From: Anaerolineaceae bacterium
GTDB lineage: Bacteria; Chloroflexota; Anaerolineae; Aggregatilineales; Phototrophicaceae
Direction: 5' to 3'
Assembly: GCA_028818375.1 (NCBI GenBank)
Contig: JAPPOB010000010.1
Location: 62,001-126,000, forward strand
DNA length: 64,000 nt
Shown: positions 1-8,341 of the stretch, in pieces
Layout of the letters: the number at the start of each line of letters is the position of its first letter
Numbering within the stretch: the stretch's first letter is position 1
Translations under genes and position numbers: made by a program
Notes under the pieces: generated by a model
Seen by the model: only the letters and a program-made list of their open reading frames with translations
Told to the model about the DNA's origin: nothing
Databases searched by the model: none

Positions 1-599
1 CCGCGGCAGCCGGTTTGCGACATTTTGGCGAGAATCGCGTAGAGGAAGCTGTAACAAAGATCCCCCAGGTGCGGCAATGCGTTACAGAACCGATTGTCTG
101 GCACATGGTGGGTCATATCCAGAGTCGCAAGGCCAGGCACGTTCCCGGGTTGTTCCAGGTGGTACACGCGGTGGACCGGATAAAGCTGGCGCGTCGCCTT
201 TCAGCCCTGATGGGCGAGCGGGACGCTACGCTGGACGTGTTGCTTGAGGTCAACGTAAGCGGCGAGGCCAGCAAGGCCGGTCTCAATGCGCGTGGCTGGC
301 AGAAGGACGCAGAACTCCGCGACAGACTTTGGAGGGACTGCGAAACGATTCTGGCGTTGCCCAATCTACAGGTCAGAGGCCTGATGACGATGGCGCCAAT
401 CGTCCCGGACATGGAAGCTACGCGTCCGGTTTTCAGACAGTTGGCGGCATTGCGAGCAGCGCTCGCCAGGGATTTCCAGGCGCCCTTGCCGGAACTAAGT
501 ATGGGGATGACCGAAGATTATCCCGTCGCCGTCGAAGAGGGCGCGACCATCGTTCGAATTGGCCGGGCCATTTTTGGACCCCGCCGGGGGAATGAATAA
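1..599 (+). CDS. yggS: YggS/PLPBP family pyridoxal-phosphate homeostasis protein (5' end outside window)
   Basis: C-terminal part of a YggS/PROSC-type protein, a fold-type III PLP-binding barrel without known catalytic activity that buffers cellular PLP. The reading frame is open to the window edge, and the first visible residues (FGENRVEEA) are the conserved motif that normally lies about 50 residues into the protein, so the real start and the PLP-lysine segment are upstream. The C-terminal signature is intact: LSMGMTEDY, then GATIVRIGRAIFGPR, which forms the phosphate-binding end of the barrel. The stop overlaps the start of the yggT-like gene by one base (TAATG), and this gene pair is conserved widely near division and envelope genes. 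Family assignment is secure; the physiological role is inferred from the family. Confidence 0.93.
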   Translation, partial: AAAGLRHFGENRVEEAVTKIPQVRQCVTEPIVWHMVGHIQSRKARHVPGLFQVVHAVDRIKLARRLSALMGERDATLDVLLEVNVSGEASKAGLNARGWQKDAELRDRLWRDCETILALPNLQVRGLMTMAPIVPDMEATRPVFRQLAALRAALARDFQAPLPELSMGMTEDYPVAVEEGATIVRIGRAIFGPRRGNE

Positions 600-853
600 T
601 GAGTTCGATTGGTGATCTGCTGGCACAGTTGCTGCAAATTTATCAGCTGGTATTGCTGGCCCGCGTGTTGCTTGGTTGGTTCCCGGACATCGATCGCAGC
701 AACGCGATCGTCCAGTTTTTGTATGACGTGACGGAGCCCGTGCTTGAGCCGGTCCGAAGGCGTCTGCCCCGTGGCTCCACGATCGATTTCAGTCCACTGG
801 TCGTATTTTTCGGAATTTCTGTGTTGTCGATGATCATTCGCGCCATTTTTTGA
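599..853 (+). CDS. yggT: YggT family integral membrane protein
   Basis: Small 84-residue membrane protein of the YggT (YlmG/CCB3) family. Two hydrophobic segments are visible, about residues 8-29 (LLQIYQLVLLARVLLGWF) and 63-83 (FSPLVVFFGISVLSMIIRAI), separated by the family-typical polar loop with the DVTEPVLEPVRRRLP stretch. The family is a duplicated or single two-helix unit; in cyanobacteria and plastids it affects nucleoid or membrane organisation, and its biochemical function is unknown. The start codon overlaps the yggS stop, so the two are translationally coupled. Length matches single-unit members. Confidence 0.92.
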   Translation: MSSIGDLLAQLLQIYQLVLLARVLLGWFPDIDRSNAIVQFLYDVTEPVLEPVRRRLPRGSTIDFSPLVVFFGISVLSMIIRAIF

Positions 854-910
854 CCAGGTCCTGACGCCTGGATTGTTGATGCGGTGGCGGAACTGGCACG
901 CCCGGCGCCT

Positions 911-1618
911 TCACGCCGTCACTGCGACAAGAATGCGACCACAGTTGGCGCAAGTGACCAGTCTTCGACCCTGTTGCACCTCACGTTCGGCCGTGATGTT
1001 TTGCGCAACGCCACAGAGCGTACAACTGTTGCCTTCCATGCGGGCGACAGGCTTCCCTCCCTTTCGTGGTTTGAGGGCCTCGTACTGCCTTTGCAGTTCC
1101 GGCTGAATGTTCTCCAGTGCTCCCTGACGCTGCCTTTCCAGGTCCGGCAGGGAATTCACCAGGGTATCCCGTTCGAGAATGAGCTCGTGGTGGGCGTCGC
1201 CGCGTCGACCAATGACTTCCCTCAGGGCCTGTTCAGCTTCGGCCATGCGCGACTCCGCTTCTTCAATGACCAACATGGTTTCCAGTGAACGGGTCTCCAG
1301 GTCGCCGTTGCGGCGCGTCAGCGAGGCAACTTCAAGTTGCATGTCTTGCATTTCTCGCGGGCTCTTGACCGTGCCGCTGTACAACAACTCTCCTGTGCCG
1401 CGAATCTTCTCTTCATTGCCGGCCGTCTCCAGTTCCAGATCGCGCAATTGGTTGCGCAGCGGCCTGAGTAGGTCGAGGATTTCCTGGCAACGCGCTTCGG
1501 CGCCCTGAATTTCTGCGTCGTCAGCCAGTTCTTGCGCGATAACCTGCAAGCGCCGCCTGGCCTGCAGGGCAGATTGTTCCAGTTGCTGCAATTGATATAG
1601 CTGCAGGGCCGGATTCAC
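911..1618 (-). CDS. C4 zinc-ribbon coiled-coil protein (DUF164/CdsZ-like)
   Basis: Protein of 235 residues: a long alpha-helical coiled coil (about residues 5-170, rich in L, E, Q and R heptads) followed by a C4 zinc ribbon with Cys199, Cys202, Cys223 and Cys226 (CTLC...CANC). The segment LYSGTVKSPREMQDMQ is the diagnostic motif of the zf-RING_7/DUF164 family. Members are widespread; actinobacterial relatives have been named CdsZ, but the molecular function is not settled and I cannot transfer it to this organism. The gene is divergent from the sugar transferase at 1748 and has its own strong promoter at 1651-1679. Confidence 0.88.
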   Translation of the reverse strand: MNPALQLYQLQQLEQSALQARRRLQVIAQELADDAEIQGAEARCQEILDLLRPLRNQLRDLELETAGNEEKIRGTGELLYSGTVKSPREMQDMQLEVASLTRRNGDLETRSLETMLVIEEAESRMAEAEQALREVIGRRGDAHHELILERDTLVNSLPDLERQRQGALENIQPELQRQYEALKPRKGGKPVARMEGNSCTLCGVAQNITAEREVQQGRRLVTCANCGRILVAVTA

Positions 1619-1650
1619 CAGAAACTCACCATGATGACGGGTGTCGGCCG

Positions 1651-1679
1651 AGTATACTGACCCGCCTGATTCGTGCCAA
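1651..1679 (-). promoter_or_regulatory. Sigma70-type promoter of the zinc-ribbon gene
   Basis: On the minus strand TTGGCA (1679-1674) and TATACT (1656-1651) are separated by exactly 17 bases. Each box differs from consensus at one position. The predicted start point near 1644 leaves a leader of about 25 bases before the start codon at 1618. Confidence 0.72.
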
Positions 1680-1691
1680 ACCCCGCTGACC

Positions 1692-1700
1692 TGGTATAGT
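1692..1700 (+). promoter_or_regulatory. Extended -10 candidate for the sugar transferase gene
   Basis: TGGTATAGT is an extended -10 element (TG, one base, TATAGT) about 48 bases upstream of the start at 1748. I see no good -35 box, which is common for extended -10 promoters. It lies in the 129-base divergent spacer, downstream of the opposing promoter. Confidence 0.4.
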
Positions 1701-1747
1701 CTAATGTTGCATACTGACCGACTAACTGACGGCTCAAACAGGCAGGA

Positions 1748-3178
1748 ATGAACCGCCGACTTCAGTTGCGTTTCAGGGAACGGGTCAGACTATTGATGGC
1801 CGGAGACGTTCTGGCTGTGCTACTTGCTGTCTTTGTTGCCCTGATACTGCGCGCCTTCAGTAGCCAGTTGGTGATTGACCGGGCCTATTTCGCCAGCCAG
1901 GCCCCCTGGTTTCTTTTTTTTGCCGTCGTTTGGCTGGTGTTGGCCAACGCGAATGACCTGTATCGTTTGTCTCTCAATTGGAGCCCAACCCGGATACTCT
2001 TGCGTCTGATGCGGGTCACGATACAGATTCTGCTTTTTTACATCATTGTGTTTTTCCTCGCCGAACGAAACGAACTGCCGCGTCTTTTCATGCTCTACTT
2101 TGCAGTGTCTTCCATCCTGCTGATCGTCATGTGGCGGCTAATCTGGCCGACCCTCAGCGACTGGGCCAGCGAAGCGCGCCGAATCCTGGTCATTGGAGAA
2201 GGAACGGGCGTGCAGCTCATCAGGGAAGCCATTGAACAACAGGCTGCAGATGCCTTTGTCATTGTCGATGTACTCAACACCCGGGAACTTGAAGCCCTGC
2301 AGGGCAGGGCCAGTCTGACGAAACTGGCCCGGGAAAAGCGGGTGAGCGACATCATCGTCACTGCCACCCGCTCACTTGAGGGCGACGGTCTGCGGGGCGT
2401 CATGGATGCCACGGCGGCCGGCATCAATATATTGCCCATGCCCGTGCTCTATGAGGGTATTACCGGACGTTTTCCGGTCGGGGTCGTGGGCGAGAACTGG
2501 TCTATCCTGTTACCGCCGGACACCGATGACTTGCGCCCCTGGCTGCTGGTCAAGAGCGTGCTGGACTACGTGTTGGCAATCGTGGGAACCATTTTGTTGT
2601 TACTGTTGTTGCCCTTTGTTGCGCTGGCCATTCGTCTTGATTCGCGCGGCTGTATCCTGTACTCCCAGGAGCGCGTGGGTCTCAACGGGCGACTGTTTCG
2701 CATGATCAAGTTTCGCACCATGGTTGCCGATGCCGAAGAAGGGACCGGCGCTGTTTTTGCCCGGGGCGACGACCCGCGCATCACCAGAACCGGAAGGTTC
2801 CTTCGTCGTTCCCATCTGGATGAATTACCGCAGGTCCTCAATATCCTGCGCGGTGAGATGAGCCTGGTTGGGCCCCGTCCTGAACGACCGGAGCACGTAG
2901 CGAGTCTGGACAGGGATATCCCCTTTTACCGCGTCCGTCAGACGATGCTGCCAGGCCTGACTGGCTGGGCCCAGGTGCATCAGGATTACGCCATGGACGC
3001 CGCCGAGACCTGGGTCAAGCTGCAATACGATCTCTACTACGTGCGTCATCATTCCTTTTTGCTTGATCTGGAAATCCTGCTGCGGACTCTGGGCCGGGTC
3101 CTCGATTCCCGCGCCTATCGCAGAGGTACGAAAGGGCCATCCGCCCATGGCGCGCAGGGCGTCGCCAATTTGCCTTGA
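1748..3178 (+). CDS. Polyprenyl glycosylphosphotransferase (WcaJ/WbaP-like initiating sugar transferase)
   Basis: Enzyme of 476 residues that transfers a sugar-1-phosphate to undecaprenyl phosphate at the membrane to start exopolysaccharide or glycan synthesis. The N-terminal half has about four hydrophobic helices (roughly residues 15-125) and a Rossmann-like CoA_binding_3 region. A fifth hydrophobic segment near residue 280 leads into the C-terminal bacterial sugar transferase domain with its hallmarks: SQERVGLNGRLFRMIKFRTM, the basic RFLRRSHLDELPQ motif, GEMSLVGPRPE, and PGLTGWAQV. The catalytic Asp-Glu pair is in DELPQVLN. Length fits the large PHPT class. The sugar donor cannot be read from sequence. 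No other polysaccharide genes adjoin it, so the pathway is not defined here. Confidence 0.92.
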   Translation: MNRRLQLRFRERVRLLMAGDVLAVLLAVFVALILRAFSSQLVIDRAYFASQAPWFLFFAVVWLVLANANDLYRLSLNWSPTRILLRLMRVTIQILLFYIIVFFLAERNELPRLFMLYFAVSSILLIVMWRLIWPTLSDWASEARRILVIGEGTGVQLIREAIEQQAADAFVIVDVLNTRELEALQGRASLTKLAREKRVSDIIVTATRSLEGDGLRGVMDATAAGINILPMPVLYEGITGRFPVGVVGENWSILLPPDTDDLRPWLLVKSVLDYVLAIVGTILLLLLLPFVALAIRLDSRGCILYSQERVGLNGRLFRMIKFRTMVADAEEGTGAVFARGDDPRITRTGRFLRRSHLDELPQVLNILRGEMSLVGPRPERPEHVASLDRDIPFYRVRQTMLPGLTGWAQVHQDYAMDAAETWVKLQYDLYYVRHHSFLLDLEILLRTLGRVLDSRAYRRGTKGPSAHGAQGVANLP

Positions 3179-3193
3179 TGCTGGAGTGAATTT

Positions 3194-3586
3194 GTGTCCG
3201 ATATCAAGTTGAGGGCGGCACGACAACTGATCGCCGAGGAACAGACTTCAGCGGCGCGGCGGATTCTGGAAACCATGCCGTCCAATGAGACTGCGCGGGG
3301 TTGGCTGGCCCGCCTGAATGAAATGGCGGCCGATGACCCGCAGCCGGCGGCCATTCCGGCAGGCGCATGGGAATATCTGGAGGTCTTTGTCAAGGCCAGC
3401 GAAAGACAACAGGCCGATGCCCGGGTTGTTCTCGCCGGTCAGACTTTCACCACGGTTGAGCACTTCTATACACGTAAACTGAATGAACTTGGAGCGCAGG
3501 GTTGGGAGTTGCTTTCAGAAGAACTGCAGGGCGGGGATTTCTATCGTCTGCTGTTCAAACGTCGCATCCCCGGAGGCCGGGATTGA
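3194..3586 (+). CDS. Small protein with C-terminal DUF4177-like domain
   Basis: Protein of 130 residues starting at GTG 15 bases after the sugar transferase stop, so probably cotranscribed. Residues 1-45 are helical and look like a single helical-repeat motif (RAARQLIAEEQTSAARRIL). Residues about 58-125 (WEYLEVFVKA, then LNELGAQGWELLS and YRLLFKRR) match the DUF4177 pattern, a small alpha/beta domain of unknown function whose conserved core is LN-x-LG-x-QGWEL. Nothing suggests catalysis. The gene is convergent with the DUF2085 gene, with three bases between stops. Confidence 0.75.
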   Translation: MSDIKLRAARQLIAEEQTSAARRILETMPSNETARGWLARLNEMAADDPQPAAIPAGAWEYLEVFVKASERQQADARVVLAGQTFTTVEHFYTRKLNELGAQGWELLSEELQGGDFYRLLFKRRIPGGRD

Positions 3587-3589
3587 CGG

Positions 3590-4381
3590 TCACGGTCCAG
3601 GCCGTCGATGGCCGACAACAAGGCGTCGTTCCAGAGGTTCGCGCAATTCCTGAAAACTGATTTCCAGCCAGGGGAAACCCAGCCAGACATTCATGAGGCC
3701 AAAAAGCACGCCGGTGACGACGCGAAAGGCGGGCGTCGTCTCGCGCGGCGGCCACAGGCTGAAGGGTGGGTAACCCAACAGTTGACTGAAGCCGTCGATT
3801 CCGATGGAGGCCAGCCCAAGCAACACGTAGAGCCAGATCGGCGCCGGCCGCAGTTTTCTGCGCCAGCGGCGGTACAGCGTGGCTCCGACGAGCATGGCGC
3901 CGTAAATTGAGATGTCTCTTTCACAGAGCGACAGCTTGTAACCGAAATTCTCGTCACCCGGGAAGGCCCGGGACGCGAATTGCAGGGCAGGAGTAAAGGT
4001 GAAAAGGTCCTCCAGCGTTACGTCCGCCGGATTGCGACCGGAAAAACGGGCGTACAGTTCACGAAAGGCGGGCGAGTCGAAGGCGGCGCGTTCAAAGGAT
4101 ACATCATCGAGCCCGGCGAGTTCACGCGGCCACGCTGTTTGCTGCCCGCCGATGAACCAGGATCGAAACGCGAACTGATGACAGAAGGGGCTGTAGAGCG
4201 TATAGATGGCCCTTCCCGGCGCTTCCAGGCCGAGCTTCATAAAGACTGGCGCCAGGACTGGCAAGGCTACGAAGAGCGCCAGAAATAACGTGACGAGTTC
4301 GAGCCAGTGACGGCAGATCCCCAGCAGCATTCGATCGCGGCGCCTGGACGCGCGGCGAAAGAAAGCCCGGGCCGGTTTCAC
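3590..4381 (-). CDS. DUF2085 family membrane protein
   Basis: Predicted integral membrane protein of 263 residues. The family hallmarks are present: PFCHQFAFRSWFIGG after the first membrane helix (about residues 28-50), then LCERDISIYGAMLVG and GIDGFSQLLGYPPF, followed by TPAFRVVTGVLFG near the C-terminus. The canonical family motif near the second helix is C-x-R-C-x-G-I-Y; here it reads C-E-R-D-I-S-I-Y, so the second Cys is replaced by Asp. Function is unknown; the conserved Cys/His residues suggest a metal or redox role, which is inference. DUF2085 proteins are frequent in Chloroflexota. It is codirectional with the CcdA-thioredoxin gene upstream (39-base gap), consistent with a shared redox or cytochrome-related context. 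Confidence 0.82.
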   Translation of the reverse strand: MKPARAFFRRASRRRDRMLLGICRHWLELVTLFLALFVALPVLAPVFMKLGLEAPGRAIYTLYSPFCHQFAFRSWFIGGQQTAWPRELAGLDDVSFERAAFDSPAFRELYARFSGRNPADVTLEDLFTFTPALQFASRAFPGDENFGYKLSLCERDISIYGAMLVGATLYRRWRRKLRPAPIWLYVLLGLASIGIDGFSQLLGYPPFSLWPPRETTPAFRVVTGVLFGLMNVWLGFPWLEISFQELREPLERRLVVGHRRPGP

Positions 4382-4420
4382 CGGGCCGGCCCGAAATCAG
4401 GATTGCCCGTCAATGCGGGG

Positions 4421-6016
4421 TCAGGAATCCAGTGCTCCGTCCACCAGTTCATGAATCTGCTCGACGGTCAGGGCTCCGAAATGGCGGGACAGAATCCTGC
4501 CTTCCCGATCCAGCAAAAAGGTGCTGGGATAATTGTTGATGCCAAACAGCGCCTGAATGGAGGCGTCTACGTCCAGTGCCAGTGGAAAAGACAGGGCAAG
4601 TTCCTCGCGGAAGTCCTGCACTGCGGCTGCCGACTCGGCATTGTTCACGGCAATGACGACAAAGTCTTCGCCCGCCCGATCGCGGTAAATCTGTTCGAAT
4701 TCCGGCATTTCGATGCGGCAGGGACCGCACCAGGTTGCCCAGAAGTTAAGTAAGACAATTTGGCCCCGATAGTCGCTGAGACTGAGAGCCTGGCCGTCAT
4801 CGCCGGTCGTCGCGAAATCGGGCGCGATCTGTCCGGCCGCCGTGCCCGTGGAAGGTGCGCTTTCCGCCAGCTGGTCGAAACCAACCGGCGCGTCGGACGC
4901 GGAAAGCGCATCGACGTCGCCCAGGGGTTCTGCTTCCGGCTCTCCAATCAGGCTGCCCAAAACCTGCTCCTCAAGATTGATGGCAGCCTCGGCGAAGGAG
5001 CCGGTGGCCAACGTGGCGCTCAGACCCTGCAGCGTACCGCTGGCGACAAGCAGGCCGACAAGAATAAGGAAAGCGCCGCTCAACAACTGGATGCTCCGCA
5101 GATGCCGCTGCAGGCGACGCAGGATGCCCTGGGCGCCGTCCAGCAGAAAGGCCGTAAGCATAAAGGGAACGCCCAGCCCCAGTGAGTAGGCAGCCAGCAG
5201 GGTTCCGGCCTGGCTGACGTCTCCGCCATTGGCGGCCAGGGTGAGCACTGCGCCATACACCGGGCCGATGCAGGGAGTCCAGCCGGCCGAAAACACCACG
5301 CCCATCAGCGCCGAACTGGCGAAGCCGTTCCTGCCACCGCTGGCGTTGACTTCGCGACGCGTGTCGGCGTAAAGGAAACCCGTCAGGCGATCGATGTTTG
5401 CGGGCCAAAAGCGGACGCCATCCGTAAATGCGCCACCAAGCAACAACCAGGCCAAAAAGAGACCGAGAACGATTAGCCCCAGGGTCGGCGCCCATGGCGC
5501 CCATTGCCACAGCTCTGACTCCTGAATGGCGACTGTGCCGGAAAAGCCCCACAGGATGAGAACGACAGCAATCAGGGCCACGGCCAGACTGAACAGGGGG
5601 CTGGCAAGCAGGGTTTCCCTGGACCTCAGCCGCTGCAGCCAGCCGGATAACAGGCCCGAAAAGTGCAGACCCAGAAAAATGATGATGACGCCGCCAACCC
5701 GCCCAATCAGGTCCGTGATCGTGCCGATGTTTTGACCGCCAACGACGCTGATAAACGCCGTCGACACCAGGCCGATGCCGACAAATACCAGACTGAAGCC
5801 GGCGACGAAAAACAAGCTGTGGGCGAATGTAATGAAGCGCTGGGCCGTGCCGATGCCAACGACCGGCCCGCCTGCCAGAGCGACGTTGCTGACGGAACTT
5901 GTCAGCCGTCCCCCCATGTAACCGACATAGGCCGGCACCAGAGGAAGGACGCATGGTGAAATGAATGACACCAGACCGGCAATGAAGGCCAGCCAAAGGG
6001 TTAACTGGATTTCCAT
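4421..6016 (-). CDS. CcdA/DsbD membrane domain fused to a TlpA/ResA-type thioredoxin
   Basis: Fusion of 531 residues. The N-terminal half is a CcdA-like membrane thiol-disulfide transporter with the two Cys-containing motifs of the family, SFISPCVLPLVPAYVGYMGG near the N-terminus and AGWTPCIGPVYGAVLTL in the middle, in a bundle of about eight hydrophobic segments with an enlarged central loop. A linker of about 60 residues rich in E, A and S leads to an AhpC/TSA-Redoxin domain with the active site WATWCGPC (Cys430, Cys433) and the cis-Pro segment INNYPSTF. It would move electrons from cytoplasmic thioredoxin to an extracytoplasmic thioredoxin domain, for example for cytochrome c maturation. 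The start at 6016 is chosen because AAGGTGAG lies five to six bases upstream; an in-frame start at 6055 has no such support. Confidence 0.9.
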   Translation of the reverse strand: MEIQLTLWLAFIAGLVSFISPCVLPLVPAYVGYMGGRLTSSVSNVALAGGPVVGIGTAQRFITFAHSLFFVAGFSLVFVGIGLVSTAFISVVGGQNIGTITDLIGRVGGVIIIFLGLHFSGLLSGWLQRLRSRETLLASPLFSLAVALIAVVLILWGFSGTVAIQESELWQWAPWAPTLGLIVLGLFLAWLLLGGAFTDGVRFWPANIDRLTGFLYADTRREVNASGGRNGFASSALMGVVFSAGWTPCIGPVYGAVLTLAANGGDVSQAGTLLAAYSLGLGVPFMLTAFLLDGAQGILRRLQRHLRSIQLLSGAFLILVGLLVASGTLQGLSATLATGSFAEAAINLEEQVLGSLIGEPEAEPLGDVDALSASDAPVGFDQLAESAPSTGTAAGQIAPDFATTGDDGQALSLSDYRGQIVLLNFWATWCGPCRIEMPEFEQIYRDRAGEDFVVIAVNNAESAAAVQDFREELALSFPLALDVDASIQALFGINNYPSTFLLDREGRILSRHFGALTVEQIHELVDGALDS

Positions 6017-6147
6017 GGGCTCACCTTTCCCCTCTATTGCATGGAGGGAACGCAAAGATTGTCCGCTATTTTATCAGGACAGGTCGTACTGCCGGATTCT
6101 TTCGTGATTCTCTAAAGAAATGGAATGAACCCTGTGCCGATGTCAGC

Positions 6148-7848
6148 TCAATGTTTCTCTTCGGCATCGCCAGAAATGGCCGACTGCCTTTCCGCAAGCA
6201 CCAGTTGCCCAAGCAGGGACCATTCCGCGGCTTCGCTGGTGATCGAGCCTTCGTACCGGGCAACTCGCAGTTTCAGAAGAACGCGGGCGATGGCGGGCCC
6301 AGGCGACAGACCGGCGGCAAGGACGTCGTGTCCCGTGCTGTACACGCAGGTTTCGGGCCAGCGACGCAGCCAGTCTGTCAACCGCTTGCGCAGGGTGGCG
6401 TCCGCCGTCAGTTGTGCGAGACAGCAAACTGCTGTGTGTGGAATGTTGAGCAGCCGTTCAACAATCTGAAATGTACTGGCATGCTCTTCTGCCAGGATTC
6501 CGGGTTGGCGCAGCAGACGTGCCGCCGCTTCCATGGAACTGGCGCGCCTGGGAGCAATCTGCAGGCGCTCGCAGATAGAAGGCAATCTGTCGGGTTCGAT
6601 GTCGCTCGCCAGAGCGTGCCACATGCCAGACTTCGAGTCACTGCATGGGGGCAGACCCTGTGTGTGGCGGGATCTCTGCAGCCGCCATTCAATGTCCTCC
6701 GCCACACGAAAGTCGGGATGAATCGCCGTCAGCAAATCTGCCCGCTGCATGGCAAGCAAAATGGCGCCAGGGCTTTCTTCCTGCAGCAGAAGGTCAATTT
6801 CGTTGCTCAGGCGCGTGCCGGTGATGCCACCCAGAGCAGGGCGCGCGACCTGCATCAGTTCCCTGGTCCGTGGCTCAATGTCGAAGCCAAAGCGCGCCCG
6901 GAAGCGCCATGCTCGCAGGATCCGCAGTGGATCGTCATGGAAGCTGAGGGGGTGCAAAACGCGGATGACCCCCGCGTCAAGGTCGGCAAGTCCTCCAGTC
7001 GGGTCCACAACCGGTCCCGCAGACGGAGCGACTGGAATGGCGAGCGCATTGATGCTGAAGTCGCGTCGTAACAGGTCTTGTTGCAGGCTGCTGCTGAAGA
7101 CCTGTGGCAGGGCGGCCTGCGTGGCGTAGGTTTCGGCGCGAGCGCCCACGAAATCAATGTGTTCCGGCAGCCGACCGGAAGTTAGTGACAATCGCCCGGC
7201 CGTCCCCTCATCCGGGAACCAGCGAATCGTGCCAAAGGGCGTCATTGGGCCAGAAGTCCCGCCAAGCCGGGACACGAGGAGACTTGCCAGGCGCCGCGGT
7301 TCTGATCCCACGACGAAGTCCAGGTCATCGCAGGGCCTGCCCAGCAACAGGTCGCGAACGCTTCCACCCACCAGCCAAAGACCGATGCCGGCATGGCCCG
7401 CCAGGTCCGCGATGTGCTGAATCAGTTCGCCATGAGGCGTTTCGGAGAGAGTGACCCTGCGCATACTGCCCTGTTGTTTGGTGCGATGGCGTAACAGGTC
7501 CCCTCTGGAAACCATGCCCTGCAATTGACCGGCAGCGTCGAGCACTGGCAGAGCATCCCGGCCGTGTTGGGCCAGCACGGCTTCTACGGCGGACATTTCA
7601 TCGGTCTCCCGCAAATGCGGATAGTCGCTGTGCATAATGTCACGTACTCGCAGGGATCCCAGATTGTGCTCCAGGGCCCGATCCAGATCTTGCCGCCGCA
7701 GCAGCCCGACAATCTTTGCGTCACTCTGCACGGGCCAGCAATCGTGGGAGACTCGCCTGACGAGAGCGGCTACATCTTTCAGACGCGCAGTGCCGTCCAG
7801 GGTCTGCAAGGGGCCGGAGGTCATCAGTTGGGAAACGAATGGATTCAT
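6148..7848 (-). CDS. CCA tRNA nucleotidyltransferase / poly(A) polymerase with N-terminal CBS pair
   Basis: Protein of 566 residues. Residues about 1-125 form a tandem CBS module (VRDIMHSDYPHLRETDEMSA and GQLQGMVSRGDLLR). Residues from about 140 are a class II nucleotidyltransferase: LVGGSVRDLLLGRPCDDLDFVV holds the G-G-x-V-R-D-x-L-L and D-x-D metal motifs, RRDFSINALAI and DPTGGLADLDAGVIRVLH follow, then DDPLRILRAWRFRARFGFDIE, the motif that reads the nucleotide and tRNA acceptor. It should add the 3'-CCA end, or part of it, to tRNAs. In several phyla the A-adding relatives carry DHH-CBS-CBS-PolyA_pol; here the DHH part is absent. Whether it adds CC, A or all of CCA cannot be decided from this window. 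Confidence 0.88.
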   Translation of the reverse strand: MNPFVSQLMTSGPLQTLDGTARLKDVAALVRRVSHDCWPVQSDAKIVGLLRRQDLDRALEHNLGSLRVRDIMHSDYPHLRETDEMSAVEAVLAQHGRDALPVLDAAGQLQGMVSRGDLLRHRTKQQGSMRRVTLSETPHGELIQHIADLAGHAGIGLWLVGGSVRDLLLGRPCDDLDFVVGSEPRRLASLLVSRLGGTSGPMTPFGTIRWFPDEGTAGRLSLTSGRLPEHIDFVGARAETYATQAALPQVFSSSLQQDLLRRDFSINALAIPVAPSAGPVVDPTGGLADLDAGVIRVLHPLSFHDDPLRILRAWRFRARFGFDIEPRTRELMQVARPALGGITGTRLSNEIDLLLQEESPGAILLAMQRADLLTAIHPDFRVAEDIEWRLQRSRHTQGLPPCSDSKSGMWHALASDIEPDRLPSICERLQIAPRRASSMEAAARLLRQPGILAEEHASTFQIVERLLNIPHTAVCCLAQLTADATLRKRLTDWLRRWPETCVYSTGHDVLAAGLSPGPAIARVLLKLRVARYEGSITSEAAEWSLLGQLVLAERQSAISGDAEEKH

Positions 7849-7927
7849 GGTTCAGGGCCGACAGCGAGCAGGACGGGACGCATCGGGCATGCTCGCCCAC
7901 CATCAAAGTATAGCGTGCCAGCGACTC

Positions 7928-8323
7928 TCAGGGGACAGGCGTGGACCATGGCCCGGTAACGCTTCGCTGGGTCATGCTGAAGGCGGTAGACGCGTTGAAC
8001 AGCGCCAGGATCGAGAAGGCCAGCGCGGCGTGGCGGTCATCGCGTCCGCGCAAGAGGGAAAACAGGCCCGGCATGATGACAAGCAGGAACAGCATGTACA
8101 GGAAATAAAGCAAGAGGCGTTGCGGACGAAGGCCCTGCAGGGTCAGGGCAACGCCAACAAGCAGGGTAATGCCTGCCACGCCCGCGCTGATGGCGACAGC
8201 GCCCCAGAACCCACCGCTTATCGAGGCATCCCGCGCCGCCATGCCAGCGGCCCAGACGCCCAGGGCCAGCATGTACAGGATGTACATGTTGAAACAAATG
8301 GCGTGAAGATCGGCCAGTGCCAC
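7928..8323 (-). CDS. Small four-helix membrane protein
   Basis: Hydrophobic protein of 131 residues with about four membrane segments (near residues 8-28, 38-63, 69-90 and 98-115), starting at GTG 18 bases after the UbiA-family stop and thus probably cotranscribed with it. I recognise no family. It is likely an accessory membrane protein of the prenyltransferase operon, which is inference from position only. The start is uncertain because no clear ribosome binding site precedes it. Confidence 0.55.
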   Translation of the reverse strand: MALADLHAICFNMYILYMLALGVWAAGMAARDASISGGFWGAVAISAGVAGITLLVGVALTLQGLRPQRLLLYFLYMLFLLVIMPGLFSLLRGRDDRHAALAFSILALFNASTAFSMTQRSVTGPWSTPVP

Positions 8324-8341
8324 CGCAGGCCGAAGGCTGAC

